Part shown: in pieces, positions 33,597-43,903 of the stretch
Numbering within the stretch: position 1 is the stretch's first letter
Layout: every line of letters starts with the position of its first letter
Assembly (NCBI RefSeq): GCF_000022325.1
Contig: NC_012034.1
Location: forward strand, 762,501 to 826,500
Origin: Caldicellulosiruptor bescii DSM 6725
GTDB taxonomy: Bacteria; Bacillota; Thermoanaerobacteria; Caldicellulosiruptorales; Caldicellulosiruptoraceae
DNA: 64,000 nt
Direction: 5' to 3'
Made by a program: the position numbers and the translations under genes
The notes under the pieces: generated by a model
Told to the model about the DNA's origin: nothing
Seen by the model: only the letters and a program-made list of their open reading frames with translations
The model's database searches: none

Positions 33597-34913
33597 ATGG
33601 AGTTCAAGATTGAGAAAAAGGGTACAAACAAGGCAATCATTGAGGTTGAGGTTGAGGCTGAAAAGTTTGAAGAAGGTCTTCAAAAGTCTTATTTGAAAAA
33701 CGCAAAATATTTCAAAATTCCAGGTTTCAGACCTGGCAAGGCTCCAAGGTCTTTAATAGAGAGAGCTTATGGCGAAGAGGTTTTTTATGATGATGCTATT
33801 GACTATGTTTTAAATGAGACATATCCAAAAGTAATTGAAGAGAGTAAACTTGAAGTTGTCTCAAGGCCAGAAGTGGATATTGTTCAGGTTGGAAAAGGCA
33901 AGAGCTTCATATACAAGGCTGAAGTATATGTAAAACCTGAATTTGAGCTTGGCCAGTACAAAGGCGTGGAAATCACAAAGATTGAATATCCTGTTGCTGA
34001 AGAAGAGGTAGAACATGAGCTTGAACACTTAAGAGAGGAAAATGCAAGGTTTGTTCCTGTTGAAAGACCGGTTGAAAACGGAGATATTGTTACAATTGAC
34101 TTTGAAGGTTTTGTAGATGGTGAGCCTATAAATGGCGGTTCAGCAAAGGACTATGAACTTACAATAGGTTCAAATACTTTTATACCAGGGTTTGAAGAAC
34201 AGCTTATTGGTATGAACAAGGGTGAGGAGAAGGAAATAGAGGTAACATTCCCAGAGGATTATCAAGAACCTTCTCTTGCTGGTAAAAAGGCAACTTTCAA
34301 GGTAAAAGTGAAGGATATAAAGGTGAAAGAGCTTCCTGAACTTGACGATGAGTTTGCAAAAGATGTCAGTGAATTTGAGACATTAGAAGAACTGAAGGCA
34401 AATATTAGAAACAGAATTAGAGAGAAAAATGACAAAAGAGCAAAAGATGAGATGATAGACGCAATCTTAGAAAAAATTGCCCAGAATACTTCAATAGATA
34501 TTCCCGAACCAATGATTGAGAATCAGATAAATTATTATGTTGAAGATGTTGCAAGAAACCTTCAGTACTTTGGCATGACATACGAGAGATACCTGCAAGC
34601 TATAGGAAAGACTGACAAGGAATTTAGAAGCCAGTTTAGAGAAAGAGCAGAGAAGGCTGTAAGGAATAACCTTATCTTGGAAAAGATTGCAAAGGTAGAA
34701 AATATCCAGGCAACAGAAGAAGAGCTTCAAAAAGAGCTTGAAAGACTTGCAAAGATGTATAATTTGGAAGTTGATAAGCTCAAAGAAAGACTTTCTGAAG
34801 ATGATATTGAATATATAAAAGAGGGTATAATCCTAAATAAGGCTATAGATTTTATTTACGAAAATGCTAAAATTATAAGTGAAGATAATCAAGGTGAAAA
34901 TCAAGAGAATTAA
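33597..34913 (+). CDS. tig: Trigger factor
   Basis: The ribosome-bound chaperone and prolyl isomerase (438 residues). The N-terminal ribosome-binding domain has the loop GFRPGKAPRSLIERAYG (near residues 43-59), the middle FKBP-type domain holds NGDIVTIDFEGFVDGEPING and GFEEQLIGMNKGEEKEI, and a helical C-terminal arm follows, ending in the acidic EDNQGENQEN. ATG 33597 follows GAGGGAGG. Gene order tig-clpP-clpX is conserved across many bacteria and ties folding of nascent chains to proteolysis. Confidence 0.96.
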   Translation: MEFKIEKKGTNKAIIEVEVEAEKFEEGLQKSYLKNAKYFKIPGFRPGKAPRSLIERAYGEEVFYDDAIDYVLNETYPKVIEESKLEVVSRPEVDIVQVGKGKSFIYKAEVYVKPEFELGQYKGVEITKIEYPVAEEEVEHELEHLREENARFVPVERPVENGDIVTIDFEGFVDGEPINGGSAKDYELTIGSNTFIPGFEEQLIGMNKGEEKEIEVTFPEDYQEPSLAGKKATFKVKVKDIKVKELPELDDEFAKDVSEFETLEELKANIRNRIREKNDKRAKDEMIDAILEKIAQNTSIDIPEPMIENQINYYVEDVARNLQYFGMTYERYLQAIGKTDKEFRSQFRERAEKAVRNNLILEKIAKVENIQATEEELQKELERLAKMYNLEVDKLKERLSEDDIEYIKEGIILNKAIDFIYENAKIISEDNQGENQEN

Positions 34914-34984
34914 ACAGAATTGTTGAATGGAATTAATATTTTTAGTGTTACTAAATTGTTTTTTGGATAAAGGAGGGAAAAATT

Positions 34985-35572
34985 ATGTCTGCACTTGTTC
35001 CAATAGTTATAGAGCAGACAAACCGTGGCGAGAGAGCATATGACATATATTCAAGGCTTTTAAAAGATAGAATAGTAATCTTGAGCGGTGAGATTACAGA
35101 CGATATTGCATCACTTATAGTTGCTCAGCTTCTCTTCTTAGAAGCTGAAGACCCTGACAAAGACATTTACCTTTATATAAACTCACCTGGTGGCTCTGTT
35201 ACAGCAGGCTTTGCAATCTATGACACAATGCAATATATAAAACCTGATGTTTCAACAATCTGTGTTGGTTTGGCAGCATCAATGGGTGCATTTCTTCTTG
35301 CGGCAGGTGCAAAAGGCAAGAGGTTTGCCCTTCCAAACAGCGAGATAATGATACATCAGCCGCTTGGTGGTGTTCGCGGTCAGGCAACAGATATAAAAAT
35401 CCATGCAGAGTGGATTTTGAAGATAAAAAATAGAATAAATAAAATTTTGTCAGAGAGGACTGGTCAGCCAATAGAAGTTATTGAACGTGATACAGACCGT
35501 GACTTTTTCATGACAGCAGAAGAGGCATTAAAATACGGTATCATTGACAAGGTGATTGAAAGGCGCCCATAA
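34985..35572 (+). CDS. clpP: ATP-dependent Clp protease proteolytic subunit
   Basis: ClpP forms the double-ring serine protease chamber that works with ClpX. The catalytic triad is visible: S99 in [12 protein letters not shown]124 in IMIHQPLGG, and the aspartate in [29 protein letters not shown] is the family signature. At 195 residues it is normal. ATG 34985 follows AAAGGAGGG. It is followed 29 bases later by clpX. Confidence 0.97.
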   Translation: MSALVPIVIEQTNRGERAYDIYSRLLKDRIVILSGEITDDIASLIVAQLLFLEAEDPDKDIYLYINSPGGSVTAGFAIYDTMQYIKPDVSTICVGLAASMGAFLLAAGAKGKRFALPNSEIMIHQPLGGVRGQATDIKIHAEWILKIKNRINKILSERTGQPIEVIERDTDRDFFMTAEEALKYGIIDKVIERRP

Positions 35573-35601
35573 ATCCTTCTTTAATTTGAGGTGATTCAAA
35601 A

Positions 35602-36903
35602 TTGGCTAAGTTTGAAGAGAAGAAACAGCTAAGATGTTCATTCTGTGGGAAGTCACAGGATGAAGTAAGACGACTTGTTGCTGGTCCTGGCGTTTATATC
35701 TGTGATGAGTGTATTGAACTTTGCTCTGAAATAATCTCAGAAGATTTTGAAGAAGAAGAATACAATGAGTTTGACGACAGACTTCCAACTCCAAAGGAGA
35801 TAAAAGAGTTTTTAGACCAATACGTTGTTGGTCAGGACCACGCAAAAAAGATTTTGTCTGTGGCTGTATATAACCATTACAAGAGGATATACTACCACAA
35901 CACTAAAAAAGACGATGTTGAACTTCAAAAGAGCAACATCTTGATGCTTGGACCAACAGGGTCTGGTAAAACATACCTTGCTCAGACTCTTGCAAAGATG
36001 TTAAATGTCCCGTTTGCAATAGCTGATGCAACAACTTTGACAGAGGCAGGTTATGTTGGTGAAGACGTTGAAAATATCTTGCTCAGGCTCATACAGAATG
36101 CTGACTATGATATTGAAAGAGCAGAGCGTGGTATAATCTATATAGATGAAATTGACAAGATTGCAAGAAAGTCTGACAATCCTTCTATCACAAGAGATGT
36201 TTCAGGCGAAGGTGTTCAGCAGGCCCTGCTCAAAATATTGGAAGGGACTATTGCTTCTGTTCCACCACAGGGTGGGAGAAAACATCCGCACCAGGAATTT
36301 ATACAGATAGACACAACAAACATCCTGTTTATCTGTGGCGGTGCATTTGAGGGTATTGAGAAGATAATTGAAAAGAGAATTGGTGAAAAGACACTTGGTT
36401 TTAATGCAAAGATTGAAAGCAAAAAAGAAAAAAAGATTGGGGATATACTAAGACAAATAATGCCTCAGGATCTTCTAAAGTTTGGAATGATTCCAGAGTT
36501 CATAGGACGCGTGCCTATAATAGTTACATTGGATGCACTTGACAAGGAAGCCCTGATAAAGATACTAACAGAGCCCAAAAATGCTCTTGTAAAACAGTAT
36601 CAAAAGCTCTTTGCAATGGATGGTGTTGAGTTGGAGTTTGAAAAAGATGCATTAGAAGCGATTGCTGACAAGGCTATTGAGCGCAACACAGGTGCAAGAG
36701 GTCTTAGAGCTATAATGGAAGAGATTATGCTTGATGTGATGTTTGAGATTCCGTCAAATGATAAGATAGAAAAGGTTATTATTACAAAAGCTGCCGTTTT
36801 AAAAGAAGACAAACCTATTGTAATAATAAATGAGAACAAGAAAGCTCAGAAAAGACCAAAACTAAAACAGCGACTTCAGGAAAGAAGAGGAAATGTTTCA
36901 TAA
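35602..36903 (+). CDS. clpX: ATP-dependent Clp protease ATPase subunit ClpX
   Basis: The AAA+ unfoldase that feeds proteins to ClpP (433 residues). The N-terminal zinc domain has C12, C15, C34 and C37 (CSFC, CDEC); Walker A is [12 protein letters not shown], Walker [11 protein letters not shown], then the pore-loop region [11 protein letters not shown], and the IGF-like ClpP-docking loop near [11 protein letters not shown]. The start is TTG 35602, eight bases after GAGGTG; no ATG in frame is better placed. Confidence 0.97.
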   Translation: MAKFEEKKQLRCSFCGKSQDEVRRLVAGPGVYICDECIELCSEIISEDFEEEEYNEFDDRLPTPKEIKEFLDQYVVGQDHAKKILSVAVYNHYKRIYYHNTKKDDVELQKSNILMLGPTGSGKTYLAQTLAKMLNVPFAIADATTLTEAGYVGEDVENILLRLIQNADYDIERAERGIIYIDEIDKIARKSDNPSITRDVSGEGVQQALLKILEGTIASVPPQGGRKHPHQEFIQIDTTNILFICGGAFEGIEKIIEKRIGEKTLGFNAKIESKKEKKIGDILRQIMPQDLLKFGMIPEFIGRVPIIVTLDALDKEALIKILTEPKNALVKQYQKLFAMDGVELEFEKDALEAIADKAIERNTGARGLRAIMEEIMLDVMFEIPSNDKIEKVIITKAAVLKEDKPIVIINENKKAQKRPKLKQRLQERRGNVS

Positions 36904-36941
36904 CACAAAAATCTGAAATGTAGAAACTGACAATTGGAATG

Positions 36942-36977
36942 GAAGGCTGGATGAAAATGCCAGCCTTCTTCTTTTTG
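36942..36977 (+). terminator. Intrinsic terminator after clpX
   Basis: GAAGGCTGG (36942-36950) pairs with CCAGCCTTC (36960-36968), nine base pairs, then TTCTTTTT. Confidence 0.85.
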
Positions 36978-37094
36978 AATTTTTCATTTCCAAGAAGGGA
37001 AATTTGAGTTTGTAGAGAATTTAGATATTATAATAAGTTTGGTATAAATAAAACAAGTATAAACTTGGCCTTATAAAAGGTTCGGTGAGAGGTT

Positions 37095-38099
37095 TTGCTT
37101 AAAATAAGAGAGTATCAAGAAAATTTAGAAGAAAAGATTCTTTCTCCCTATGCAATGCTTTCAAAAAATACAAAAGGAAGACAAAAGCAAGAACAGAAAT
37201 GCGATGTGAGAACAGAGTTTCAAAGAGATAGAGATAGAATAATACATTCCAAGTCTTTCAGGAGGCTAAAACACAAAACCCAGGTGTTCATATCTCCAGA
37301 AGGTGACCATTACAGAACAAGGCTCACACACGCTTTGGAGGTTGCACAAATTGCAAGGACAATTGCAAGAGCTCTGAGGCTCAACGAAGATTTGACAGAG
37401 GCAATAGCACTTGGTCATGATTTGGGTCACACACCCTTTGGCCATGCAGGTGAGGATATCTTAAATAAAATAACCACAACTGGATTTTCACACAACGTTC
37501 AGAGCTTGCGGGTTGTTGATTTTTTGGAAGGTGAAGATGGTCTTAACCTCACGTTTGAGGTCAGAGACGGGATTTTGAATCATGTGTGGGGAAGGACACC
37601 TGCCACTTTGGAGGGCAGAGTTGTCCAGTTTGCAGACAGGATTGCATACATCAACCATGACATTGACGACGCAATAAGAGCAGGTATATTGAAGGAAGAT
37701 GACCTGCCAAAAGACTGTCTTAAAATACTGGGATATTCTAAGAGAGAGAGAATTAATACATTAATTAGGGATATAATAAAAAATAGTATGGACAAGCCAG
37801 AAATCTCCATGAGTGAAGATGTTTTTTATGCTATGCAGACTTTACGAAGTTTCATGTTTGAAAATGTGTATATTGGTTCTGAAGCAAAAAAGGATGAAAG
37901 TAAAGCCAAATATATTATACAAGCTCTCTATGAATATTTTATGTCGAACTGTGACGTCTTACCTGACGATGTGAAAAAGAATATCGACAGATTTGGAAAG
38001 GAACAGGTAATAGTTGACTATATAGCTGGAATGACAGACAGGTATGCTATGCGAAAGTTTTATGAATTATTCTTACCGTCACCATGGAACAAGCTTTGA
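37095..38099 (+). CDS. dgt: dGTPase-like dNTP triphosphohydrolase
   Basis: An HD-domain enzyme (334 residues) that cuts dNTPs to nucleoside and triphosphate. RDRDRIIHSKSFRRLKHKTQVF and the HD metal ligands in TRLTHALEVAQIART, ALGHDLGHTPFGHAGE and INHDIDDA are complete. The start is TTG 37095 behind GAGAGG. It lies directly before dnaG-rpoD, a layout seen in many Clostridia. Confidence 0.92.
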   Translation: MLKIREYQENLEEKILSPYAMLSKNTKGRQKQEQKCDVRTEFQRDRDRIIHSKSFRRLKHKTQVFISPEGDHYRTRLTHALEVAQIARTIARALRLNEDLTEAIALGHDLGHTPFGHAGEDILNKITTTGFSHNVQSLRVVDFLEGEDGLNLTFEVRDGILNHVWGRTPATLEGRVVQFADRIAYINHDIDDAIRAGILKEDDLPKDCLKILGYSKRERINTLIRDIIKNSMDKPEISMSEDVFYAMQTLRSFMFENVYIGSEAKKDESKAKYIIQALYEYFMSNCDVLPDDVKKNIDRFGKEQVIVDYIAGMTDRYAMRKFYELFLPSPWNKL

Positions 38100-38136
38100 T
38101 TTTTATTAAAAATGCTAAAAGGTATTTTAAAAAATG

Positions 38137-38143
38137 TGTCGAA
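38137..38143 (+). promoter_or_regulatory. Single Spo0A-box-like heptamer before dnaG
   Basis: TGTCGAA, identical to the core Spo0A box, 42 bases before the dnaG start. One heptamer is expected several times by chance in a window of this size, so it means little alone. Confidence 0.2.
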
Positions 38144-38185
38144 ATAAAATTAAATTGTTTAAAAAAACGCGAAGGTGAACATGAT

Positions 38186-39949
38186 GTGCTGGAAAGAGTT
38201 GTAGAACAGGTTCTAAGCAAAGTCGACATTGTTGATGTTGTCTCAATGTATGTACCGCTTAAAAAAGTAGGAGTGAACTTCAGAGCGCTTTGTCCTTTTC
38301 ATCAAGAGAGAACACCCTCTTTTTATGTCTCACCGGCAAAACAGATATTTCACTGTTTTGGATGTGGAGTTGGTGGTAATGCTATCCATTTTGTAATGCG
38401 AATAGAAAATTTAACTTTCACAGAGGCACTTAAGGTTTTAGCAGGAAAGGCTAAGATTGATGTAGATTTTTCTCAAACTCAGTCGTCAAAAGATAAAGTA
38501 TTAGCAAAACAAAAAGAAGAGCTTATTTCTCTTCACAATGATTGTTTGGAATATTTTCAGAGGCAGTTATATTTAAGAGAAAACATGGATGCTGCAAGGT
38601 ATGTTTTGAAAAGGGGGATAAGAAAAGAAACTGCAAAGCAGTTCGGACTTGGATTTTGCCCTGAGGATAACAACTTGTATGAGATGCTTTCAAGAAAGTA
38701 TTCTAAAGAGATTATTGATAAAAGTGGAATTTTTATTGAGAGAAATGGAAAGAATTATTGTAGATTCGAAGGCAGGCTCATTTTTCCTATATTCGATACA
38801 ATGAACAGAGTAATTGGGTTTGGTGGTCGTATAATTGAGGACTCCCAAGCACCTAAATACATGAATTCACCCGATACTCTTATATTTTCAAAATCGAAGG
38901 TTTTATATGGTCTTAACATTGCAAAATCAAGCAAAGAAAAAGATTTTGTAATTGTTGAGGGGTATATGGATGTCATTTCTCTTCATCAAGAAGGTATAGA
39001 CAATGTTGTGGGAGTTTTGGGCACAGCACTTACACAAGACCATAGTTTTCTTCTGCGCAGGTACAAAAATGAGGTTGTTCTTTGCTTAGATAGTGACCAG
39101 GCAGGAAGAAATGCTACATTTAGAAGTGCTGATATACTTTACCAAAATGGGCTTATAGTAAAGGTTATGGAGCTTGAAAATGCCAAAGACCCTGACGAGT
39201 ATATAAAAAAGTTTGGAAAGGATGCGTTTTTACTAAAGAAACAAAATGCTATGTTTGCAATAGATTTCAAAGTAAAGCAGCTTTCTTCCAACTATGATTT
39301 ATCAAAATCAGACCAAAAGTTCAGATTTGTACGAGAATACTTTGAAAAGATTTTGATGCCGATTACAAATGAGGTTGAGAGGCAGGAATATATAAGAAAG
39401 TTATCGCAACTTACACAAATTGATGAAGAAGCAATATTAAAGGAATTTACCAAAAATGAAAACATAAAACTAAAACGCTTGGAAAGTATTCAACATTTTA
39501 AACAAGTTCAGCAAAAAAGTAACTTAACAGAAGAAGAGAGAATCAAAAAAAATGATATAGACCTTTTATCTATCTATGTGGAATGGGCTAACAAGTCAGA
39601 AAGCATAAGAAATGCTGTTGCCGAAGATGATTTTTGCACCGAGGATATAAAAATGCTTTTCAGTTCAATAAAAAACTTAATTAATGAGGGGATGGAATTG
39701 ACCTATTCAATGCTTTTGACCTTTGTTAATGACGAAAAAATATTATCAGAACTTACAAGCTTTTCCTCAAAAGGATTCGAAACAGAAGAAGCTGCCAAGA
39801 GAGCGATAGAAGAACTGAAAACAAACAATAATAGAATGTTATGGTTAAAACGTGAGATGTTGGAGGCGCAAAAGAGAGGAGATACTGAAAAGGTATTGGA
39901 GTTACAAATGCTAATTAGAAAAATCAAAGACAGAAAGGAGGGAATTTAA
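38186..39949 (+). CDS. dnaG: DNA primase
   Basis: DnaG makes RNA primers for replication. The zinc domain has C36, H39, C57 and C60 (ALCPFH, FHCFGC); the TOPRIM core follows with IGFGGRIIEDSQAPKYMNSP, VEGYMDVISLHQEG and CLDSDQAGRNAT; the C-terminal helicase-binding part is the last 150 residues. I choose GTG 38186, eight bases after GAAGGTG, which gives MLERVVEQVL as in other primases and 587 residues; an open frame from 38084 would overlap dgt and has no site. It is followed four bases later by rpoD, the classical macromolecular-synthesis order. Confidence 0.95.
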   Translation: MLERVVEQVLSKVDIVDVVSMYVPLKKVGVNFRALCPFHQERTPSFYVSPAKQIFHCFGCGVGGNAIHFVMRIENLTFTEALKVLAGKAKIDVDFSQTQSSKDKVLAKQKEELISLHNDCLEYFQRQLYLRENMDAARYVLKRGIRKETAKQFGLGFCPEDNNLYEMLSRKYSKEIIDKSGIFIERNGKNYCRFEGRLIFPIFDTMNRVIGFGGRIIEDSQAPKYMNSPDTLIFSKSKVLYGLNIAKSSKEKDFVIVEGYMDVISLHQEGIDNVVGVLGTALTQDHSFLLRRYKNEVVLCLDSDQAGRNATFRSADILYQNGLIVKVMELENAKDPDEYIKKFGKDAFLLKKQNAMFAIDFKVKQLSSNYDLSKSDQKFRFVREYFEKILMPITNEVERQEYIRKLSQLTQIDEEAILKEFTKNENIKLKRLESIQHFKQVQQKSNLTEEERIKKNDIDLLSIYVEWANKSESIRNAVAEDDFCTEDIKMLFSSIKNLINEGMELTYSMLLTFVNDEKILSELTSFSSKGFETEEAAKRAIEELKTNNNRMLWLKREMLEAQKRGDTEKVLELQMLIRKIKDRKEGI

Positions 39950-39952
39950 GGG

Positions 39953-41206
39953 ATGACAGAGCAGAACATGGAAAACAATGAGGTAAAAAACCTCAATGAC
40001 AAAAATACAAATAAAAATAGTGAAAACGAACACCAGCAAGAAACTGAAAAACAATTGCTTGCATCACAGAAAAATGAAAATCAAGAAAAGCAGTCTACAA
40101 AAAAGAGCACAGAAAGTAAATCAGATGGTAAAAAAATGAGTGAAGAAAAGAAGACACTTATAAGAGAGAAGGTCAGAGAACTTATCTCACTTGGTCAGAG
40201 CAAAGGTTTTCTGACATATTCTGAGATACAGGAGATTCTTGACAAGGTAGAGCTTGACGCAAGCCAGGTTGAAAACATCTACGATACCTTAGAGAGCATG
40301 GGAATTGACGTTGTTGACGACAGAGTATCAGAGGAGGAGCTCTTAAAAGACGACTTGGAAAATCTACCTGAAGGTATTGCTATAGATGACCCTGTTAGAA
40401 TGTATTTGAAGGAAATTGGCAAGATTCCACTTTTGACCCCTGAAGAGGAGATTGAACTTGCAAAGAGGATTGAACAGGGCGATGAAGAGGCTAAAAAGAG
40501 GCTTGCAGAAGCAAACTTAAGGCTTGTTGTAAGTATTGCAAAAAGGTATGTTGGACGTGGAATGTTGTTTTTGGACCTCATCCAGGAAGGAAATTTAGGA
40601 CTTTTAAAAGCAGTTGAGAAGTTTGACTACAGAAAAGGTTATAAATTTTCAACATATGCAACCTGGTGGATTCGCCAAGCAATCACAAGAGCTATAGCTG
40701 ACCAAGCAAGAACTATAAGAATTCCTGTTCACATGGTTGAGACAATAAACAAGTTAGTTAGGGTATCACGTCAGCTTTTACAGGAAAAGGGAAGAGAACC
40801 AACGCCTGAAGAGATTGCAAAAGAGATGAACATGCCAGTTGAAAAGGTGCGGGAGATTCTAAAGATTGCCCAGGAGCCTGTATCGTTGGAGACACCAATC
40901 GGTGAGGAAGAAGACAGCCACTTGGGAGACTTTATCCCTGATGATGATGCTCTTGCACCATCTGAAGCAGCGGCATATTCAATGCTCAAAGAGCAGCTTT
41001 TAGAGGTGTTAGATTCATTAAATGAACGTGAAAAAAAGGTTTTAAAACTCAGATTTGGGCTTGAAGATGGTAGAGCACGTACTTTAGAAGAAGTTGGAAA
41101 AGAATTCAACGTGACACGTGAAAGAATTCGTCAAATTGAGGCAAAGGCTTTGAGAAAACTCAGACATCCGAGCAGGAGTAAGAAGCTTAAGGATTTTTTG
41201 GAATAG
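39953..41206 (+). CDS. rpoD: Principal RNA polymerase sigma factor
   Basis: The housekeeping sigma-70 factor (417 residues). After a 60-residue Asn/Lys/Glu-rich head come region 1.1, region 1.2 ([22 protein letters not shown]), region 2 ([20 protein letters not shown], then [19 protein letters not shown] and [14 protein letters not shown]), region 3, and region 4 with the -35-binding helix [20 protein letters not shown]. The low-complexity head is unusual in length but is not a break. ATG 39953 follows AGGAGGG. It is closed by a strong terminator. Confidence 0.97.
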   Translation: MTEQNMENNEVKNLNDKNTNKNSENEHQQETEKQLLASQKNENQEKQSTKKSTESKSDGKKMSEEKKTLIREKVRELISLGQSKGFLTYSEIQEILDKVELDASQVENIYDTLESMGIDVVDDRVSEEELLKDDLENLPEGIAIDDPVRMYLKEIGKIPLLTPEEEIELAKRIEQGDEEAKKRLAEANLRLVVSIAKRYVGRGMLFLDLIQEGNLGLLKAVEKFDYRKGYKFSTYATWWIRQAITRAIADQARTIRIPVHMVETINKLVRVSRQLLQEKGREPTPEEIAKEMNMPVEKVREILKIAQEPVSLETPIGEEEDSHLGDFIPDDDALAPSEAAAYSMLKEQLLEVLDSLNEREKKVLKLRFGLEDGRARTLEEVGKEFNVTRERIRQIEAKALRKLRHPSRSKKLKDFLE

Positions 41207-41216
41207 TAATAAAAAA

Positions 41217-41253
41217 GCAGGGACTACTTTTGAGCAGATAGTCCCTGCTTTTG
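41217..41253 (+). terminator. Intrinsic terminator after rpoD
   Basis: GCAGGGACTA (41217-41226) pairs perfectly with TAGTCCCTGC (41239-41248), then TTTTG. It also lies just beyond the convergent gene at 41279. Confidence 0.88.
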
Positions 41254-41278
41254 TTACAGGGTTCATCGATTTTACAAT

Positions 41279-42130
41279 TTATTTATATAGTACTGCATCA
41301 ACAACGACAGGAAAGGCTTGAAGATCTCTGTAGTGTTTATTTATATAAAATTCAATTTTTAATGTATTTTCTCCTACAACTTCTAATGATACATTTTTAG
41401 GTTTTTCACCCTTCGCAATTGGGCTTTCATATCTCTTTTCACCATCTAAATAAATTTTGAAAACACCACTTCCACCGACATCTGTATCATCGTCAAGCCC
41501 AAGGGTTAGATTTAACTTTTTGTAATCTCCATTGAGTTTATATTGAACAAAAGTATATCTTTTACTATCATTTTCATCCCACCATTGTGTGTTATATGCT
41601 CGCCACACAGTATTTTTGCCCTTTGTTGCGCCTAATATTGTGACCTCATTTGAATTAGAAACTGGATTAAAGTCTATTGAATAATAGTCGCTTAATGGCA
41701 AATCAGTCAAAAAGATGCCTCCATTTGGTGTTAAATTAGGTCCAATAACCAATGCTTTTTTGTTGTCATCAATTTTCCAAGGCGCAATGTTTTTGTTGTA
41801 GAAACAGTAAAGAATAGAGTCAAGATGAACAAATCTCATTCCTTTGTAGTTAATAAATGGAACTTTGTATTTGAGTGTTGCTCCATTTAGGATAATATCT
41901 CTTTGATACTCATAAACTGTGCTTGTTGCTGCCTTTTTGCTGAATTCATTCACCTTTGCTTGAAGATTAGCATTTTCTTTTTTTAGCTTATCATATTGAG
42001 TTTTTAGAGAATTGTAATCTTTCAAAAGTTTTTCGTACATGGTCTTATAATTTGTTGGAGATGACGCAACTGCAACAAAACAAAAGATAACAGCAAGTAT
42101 GATTATAAATACTGAGATGTGCTTTTTCAA
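41279..42130 (-). CDS. Secreted protein with coiled coil and NPCBM-like domain
   Basis: A 283-residue exported protein. An N-terminal hydrophobic signal (HISVFIIILAVIFCFVAVA) is followed by a coiled coil of about 35 residues (KDYNSLKTQYDKLKKENANL), then a middle region like the stalk domains near copper-amine-oxidase N-termini (LNGATLKYKVPFINYKG). The C-terminal 115 residues, with NTQWWDENDSKRYTFVQYKL and LTLGLDDDTDVGGSGVFKIY, resemble the NPCBM carbohydrate-binding fold. No cysteine lipobox. I choose TTG 42130, nine bases after GGGAGG; a TTG at 42139 would touch that site. The role may be binding cell-wall or plant polysaccharide, which is inferred. Confidence 0.7.
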   Translation of the reverse strand: MKKHISVFIIILAVIFCFVAVASSPTNYKTMYEKLLKDYNSLKTQYDKLKKENANLQAKVNEFSKKAATSTVYEYQRDIILNGATLKYKVPFINYKGMRFVHLDSILYCFYNKNIAPWKIDDNKKALVIGPNLTPNGGIFLTDLPLSDYYSIDFNPVSNSNEVTILGATKGKNTVWRAYNTQWWDENDSKRYTFVQYKLNGDYKKLNLTLGLDDDTDVGGSGVFKIYLDGEKRYESPIAKGEKPKNVSLEVVGENTLKIEFYINKHYRDLQAFPVVVDAVLYK

Positions 42131-42279
42131 TTTCCTCAACCTCCCTGTAAATGATTTTGTACTTTTTATTTAATACACAAAACGAAAAACTTAATGTCAA
42201 CCATATTTTGAGATAAATAAGCTCTTGTATTTATATACGAGAAAAATTATAATTAAATCAAGATTACACCTTAAAAGTA

Positions 42280-42320
42280 TATAATTTGTCGAATAATGTC
42301 GAATTGTGTCGAGTTATATT
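42280..42320 (+). promoter_or_regulatory. Three tandem Spo0A-like boxes at 10-bp spacing with promoter elements
   Basis: TGTCGAA at 42287-42293, TGTCGAA at 42297-42303 and TGTCGAG at 42307-42313 lie exactly 10 bases apart, one per helical turn. TGTCGAA is the known 0A box. A -10-like TATAAT (42280-42285) precedes them and TATATT (42315-42320) follows, so they overlap either the start region of one promoter or the -35 region of another. They sit 35 bases before the start of a zinc-ribbon membrane gene. Function is inferred. Confidence 0.6.
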
Positions 42321-42347
42321 AAAGAGTTATGATGGGAGGGGAAAAAG

Positions 42348-43898
42348 TTGCTTTACTGTCCCAAGTGTGGTGCTACAATTGAAAAGGGGCAGAAAGTATG
42401 TAGTCAGTGTGGAGAGAGCTTAGAGTCAAAGATTTTGAGTAATTTGCAAAGGACAAAGAGAGAGTTCTTCTTAGAAAAATACTTTGATGGCCAAACAAAA
42501 GAATTTATAGTTCCAAGCATAAAATTTAAATTTGACAGAAAACTTTTACCGTGGCTTTACGGAATTATAGGTTTCCTGGTGTTCTTAATATTGTTTGTAG
42601 TAATTGGAAAGTCAATATATTCTCCCCAAAGGGTTGTGAATGAATTCAAGGAAGCTGTTAAAAATAAAGACACAAAAAAGCTTTCACAGATACTTATTCA
42701 TGAGACAAATGAACAAGTTTCCCAAGATAATCTAAAGGCCTTCTTGGAGTTGTGTCAGACAAAGCCTGAATACATAAACGGTGTTTTTAAAGCATTAGAT
42801 GAAGCAATTCAATCAATTTCAAATTCATCTTCAGATAAAAAGAATAGATCTCTAACTGATATTTTATCTGATCTTTTCTCAACTCAAGATTATTCTAATG
42901 ATTTTCTTTTAAAACCTACAGGCAAGGGCTTGATTTTCTTCACGAAATATAAGATTGCAGCAAAAAATTACTTTTTAAAAGTGAAGTGTGATACAAAAGA
43001 TGCAAAAATATTTTTAAATGGTAAAAACATTGCTTCAGTTTCAGACCCATCTCAGGAAATTTCAATAGGTCCACTGGTTGCTGGAATATACAAGATTAAA
43101 GTCGAGTATAAAGGACCATATTGCAATTTAGAAAAGGTTTATGAAGAAAAAATTTACAGCCCAGATTTCAGCAACTCTAACCAATACACAGCTGAAATAA
43201 ATCTTTATCCACGCTATGTAAAATTAAACTCAAATTTTGAAGATGCGGAGATTATTTTAAACGGTAAGCCAACCGGTGTTTTGGTAAAAGATGCGTCTGA
43301 ATTTGGACCTATAAGTGACGAAAGTGAGTTTAGTGCAAAAATAAAACTTCCATGGGGTGAAGTGAGAACAACTTCTGTAAAACTTGGCAGCTGGTCAAAT
43401 AGCGTTACAATTCCAAATACACTTTCAAACGATGATACTAATAATTCGACATTCGAAAAGGTTGCTTCTGTTATAAATGATTTCGAAAAGTCTTACAGAA
43501 CTGCTATGACATCTCATGATCCGAATAAGTTTTTGCATATTTCTGATGAGTTAAAACAAGTTTTTACAAGCAGAATTCAAGATTTAAAAGCTAACAACCA
43601 AAAGTTTACAGGCAAGGTAACAAAAACTGAGTTCAACTTTGGAACATTACAATTGTTTAAAGACGAAGAAGGAAAAATAACATTAAAAATTACTGCAAAA
43701 ATTTACTACAAAGATGCAGTATATTTCCAAGACGAGACTCCACCACAAGATATTCCTGAAAAAGTAACTGCACAGGTTTACACGCTTGTATGGGGTGAAA
43801 ATGCAAAGAACTTTATTATTGTCGGAATAGAGGCTCCCTGGTTTTATGACTGGCCAGAAGATGGCAAGGTTAAAGAATACAAATTAGGGAGTGTGTGA
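42348..43898 (+). CDS. Zinc-ribbon membrane protein, TcaA/YvbJ-like
   Basis: A 516-residue protein. The N-terminus is a zinc ribbon (CPKCGATIEKGQKVCSQCG, four cysteines within 20 residues), then a basic linker, one membrane helix (about residues 75-97), and a long extracytoplasmic part with two repeated beta domains (KCDTKDAKIFLNGKNIA, then NSNFEDAEIILNGKPTG) and a C-terminal domain like that of TcaA/YvbJ proteins. Those proteins are linked to envelope stress and glycopeptide response in staphylococci and bacilli. The start is TTG 42348 behind GGGAGGGG. It overlaps closely with the next zinc-ribbon gene and lies behind the Spo0A-like boxes. Confidence 0.75.
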   Translation: MLYCPKCGATIEKGQKVCSQCGESLESKILSNLQRTKREFFLEKYFDGQTKEFIVPSIKFKFDRKLLPWLYGIIGFLVFLILFVVIGKSIYSPQRVVNEFKEAVKNKDTKKLSQILIHETNEQVSQDNLKAFLELCQTKPEYINGVFKALDEAIQSISNSSSDKKNRSLTDILSDLFSTQDYSNDFLLKPTGKGLIFFTKYKIAAKNYFLKVKCDTKDAKIFLNGKNIASVSDPSQEISIGPLVAGIYKIKVEYKGPYCNLEKVYEEKIYSPDFSNSNQYTAEINLYPRYVKLNSNFEDAEIILNGKPTGVLVKDASEFGPISDESEFSAKIKLPWGEVRTTSVKLGSWSNSVTIPNTLSNDDTNNSTFEKVASVINDFEKSYRTAMTSHDPNKFLHISDELKQVFTSRIQDLKANNQKFTGKVTKTEFNFGTLQLFKDEEGKITLKITAKIYYKDAVYFQDETPPQDIPEKVTAQVYTLVWGENAKNFIIVGIEAPWFYDWPEDGKVKEYKLGSV

Positions 43899-43903
43899 TT
43901 GAA

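Noticed and set aside
38137..38143. Spo0A control of dnaG-rpoD from one box
   Set aside because: A single TGTCGAA is expected several times by chance in 64 kb; listed as a weak site only.
42287..42313. The 10-bp repeats as a tiny CRISPR or simple tandem repeat
   Set aside because: The unit is a seven-base core with variable three-base spacers, too short for CRISPR, and matches a known regulator box.
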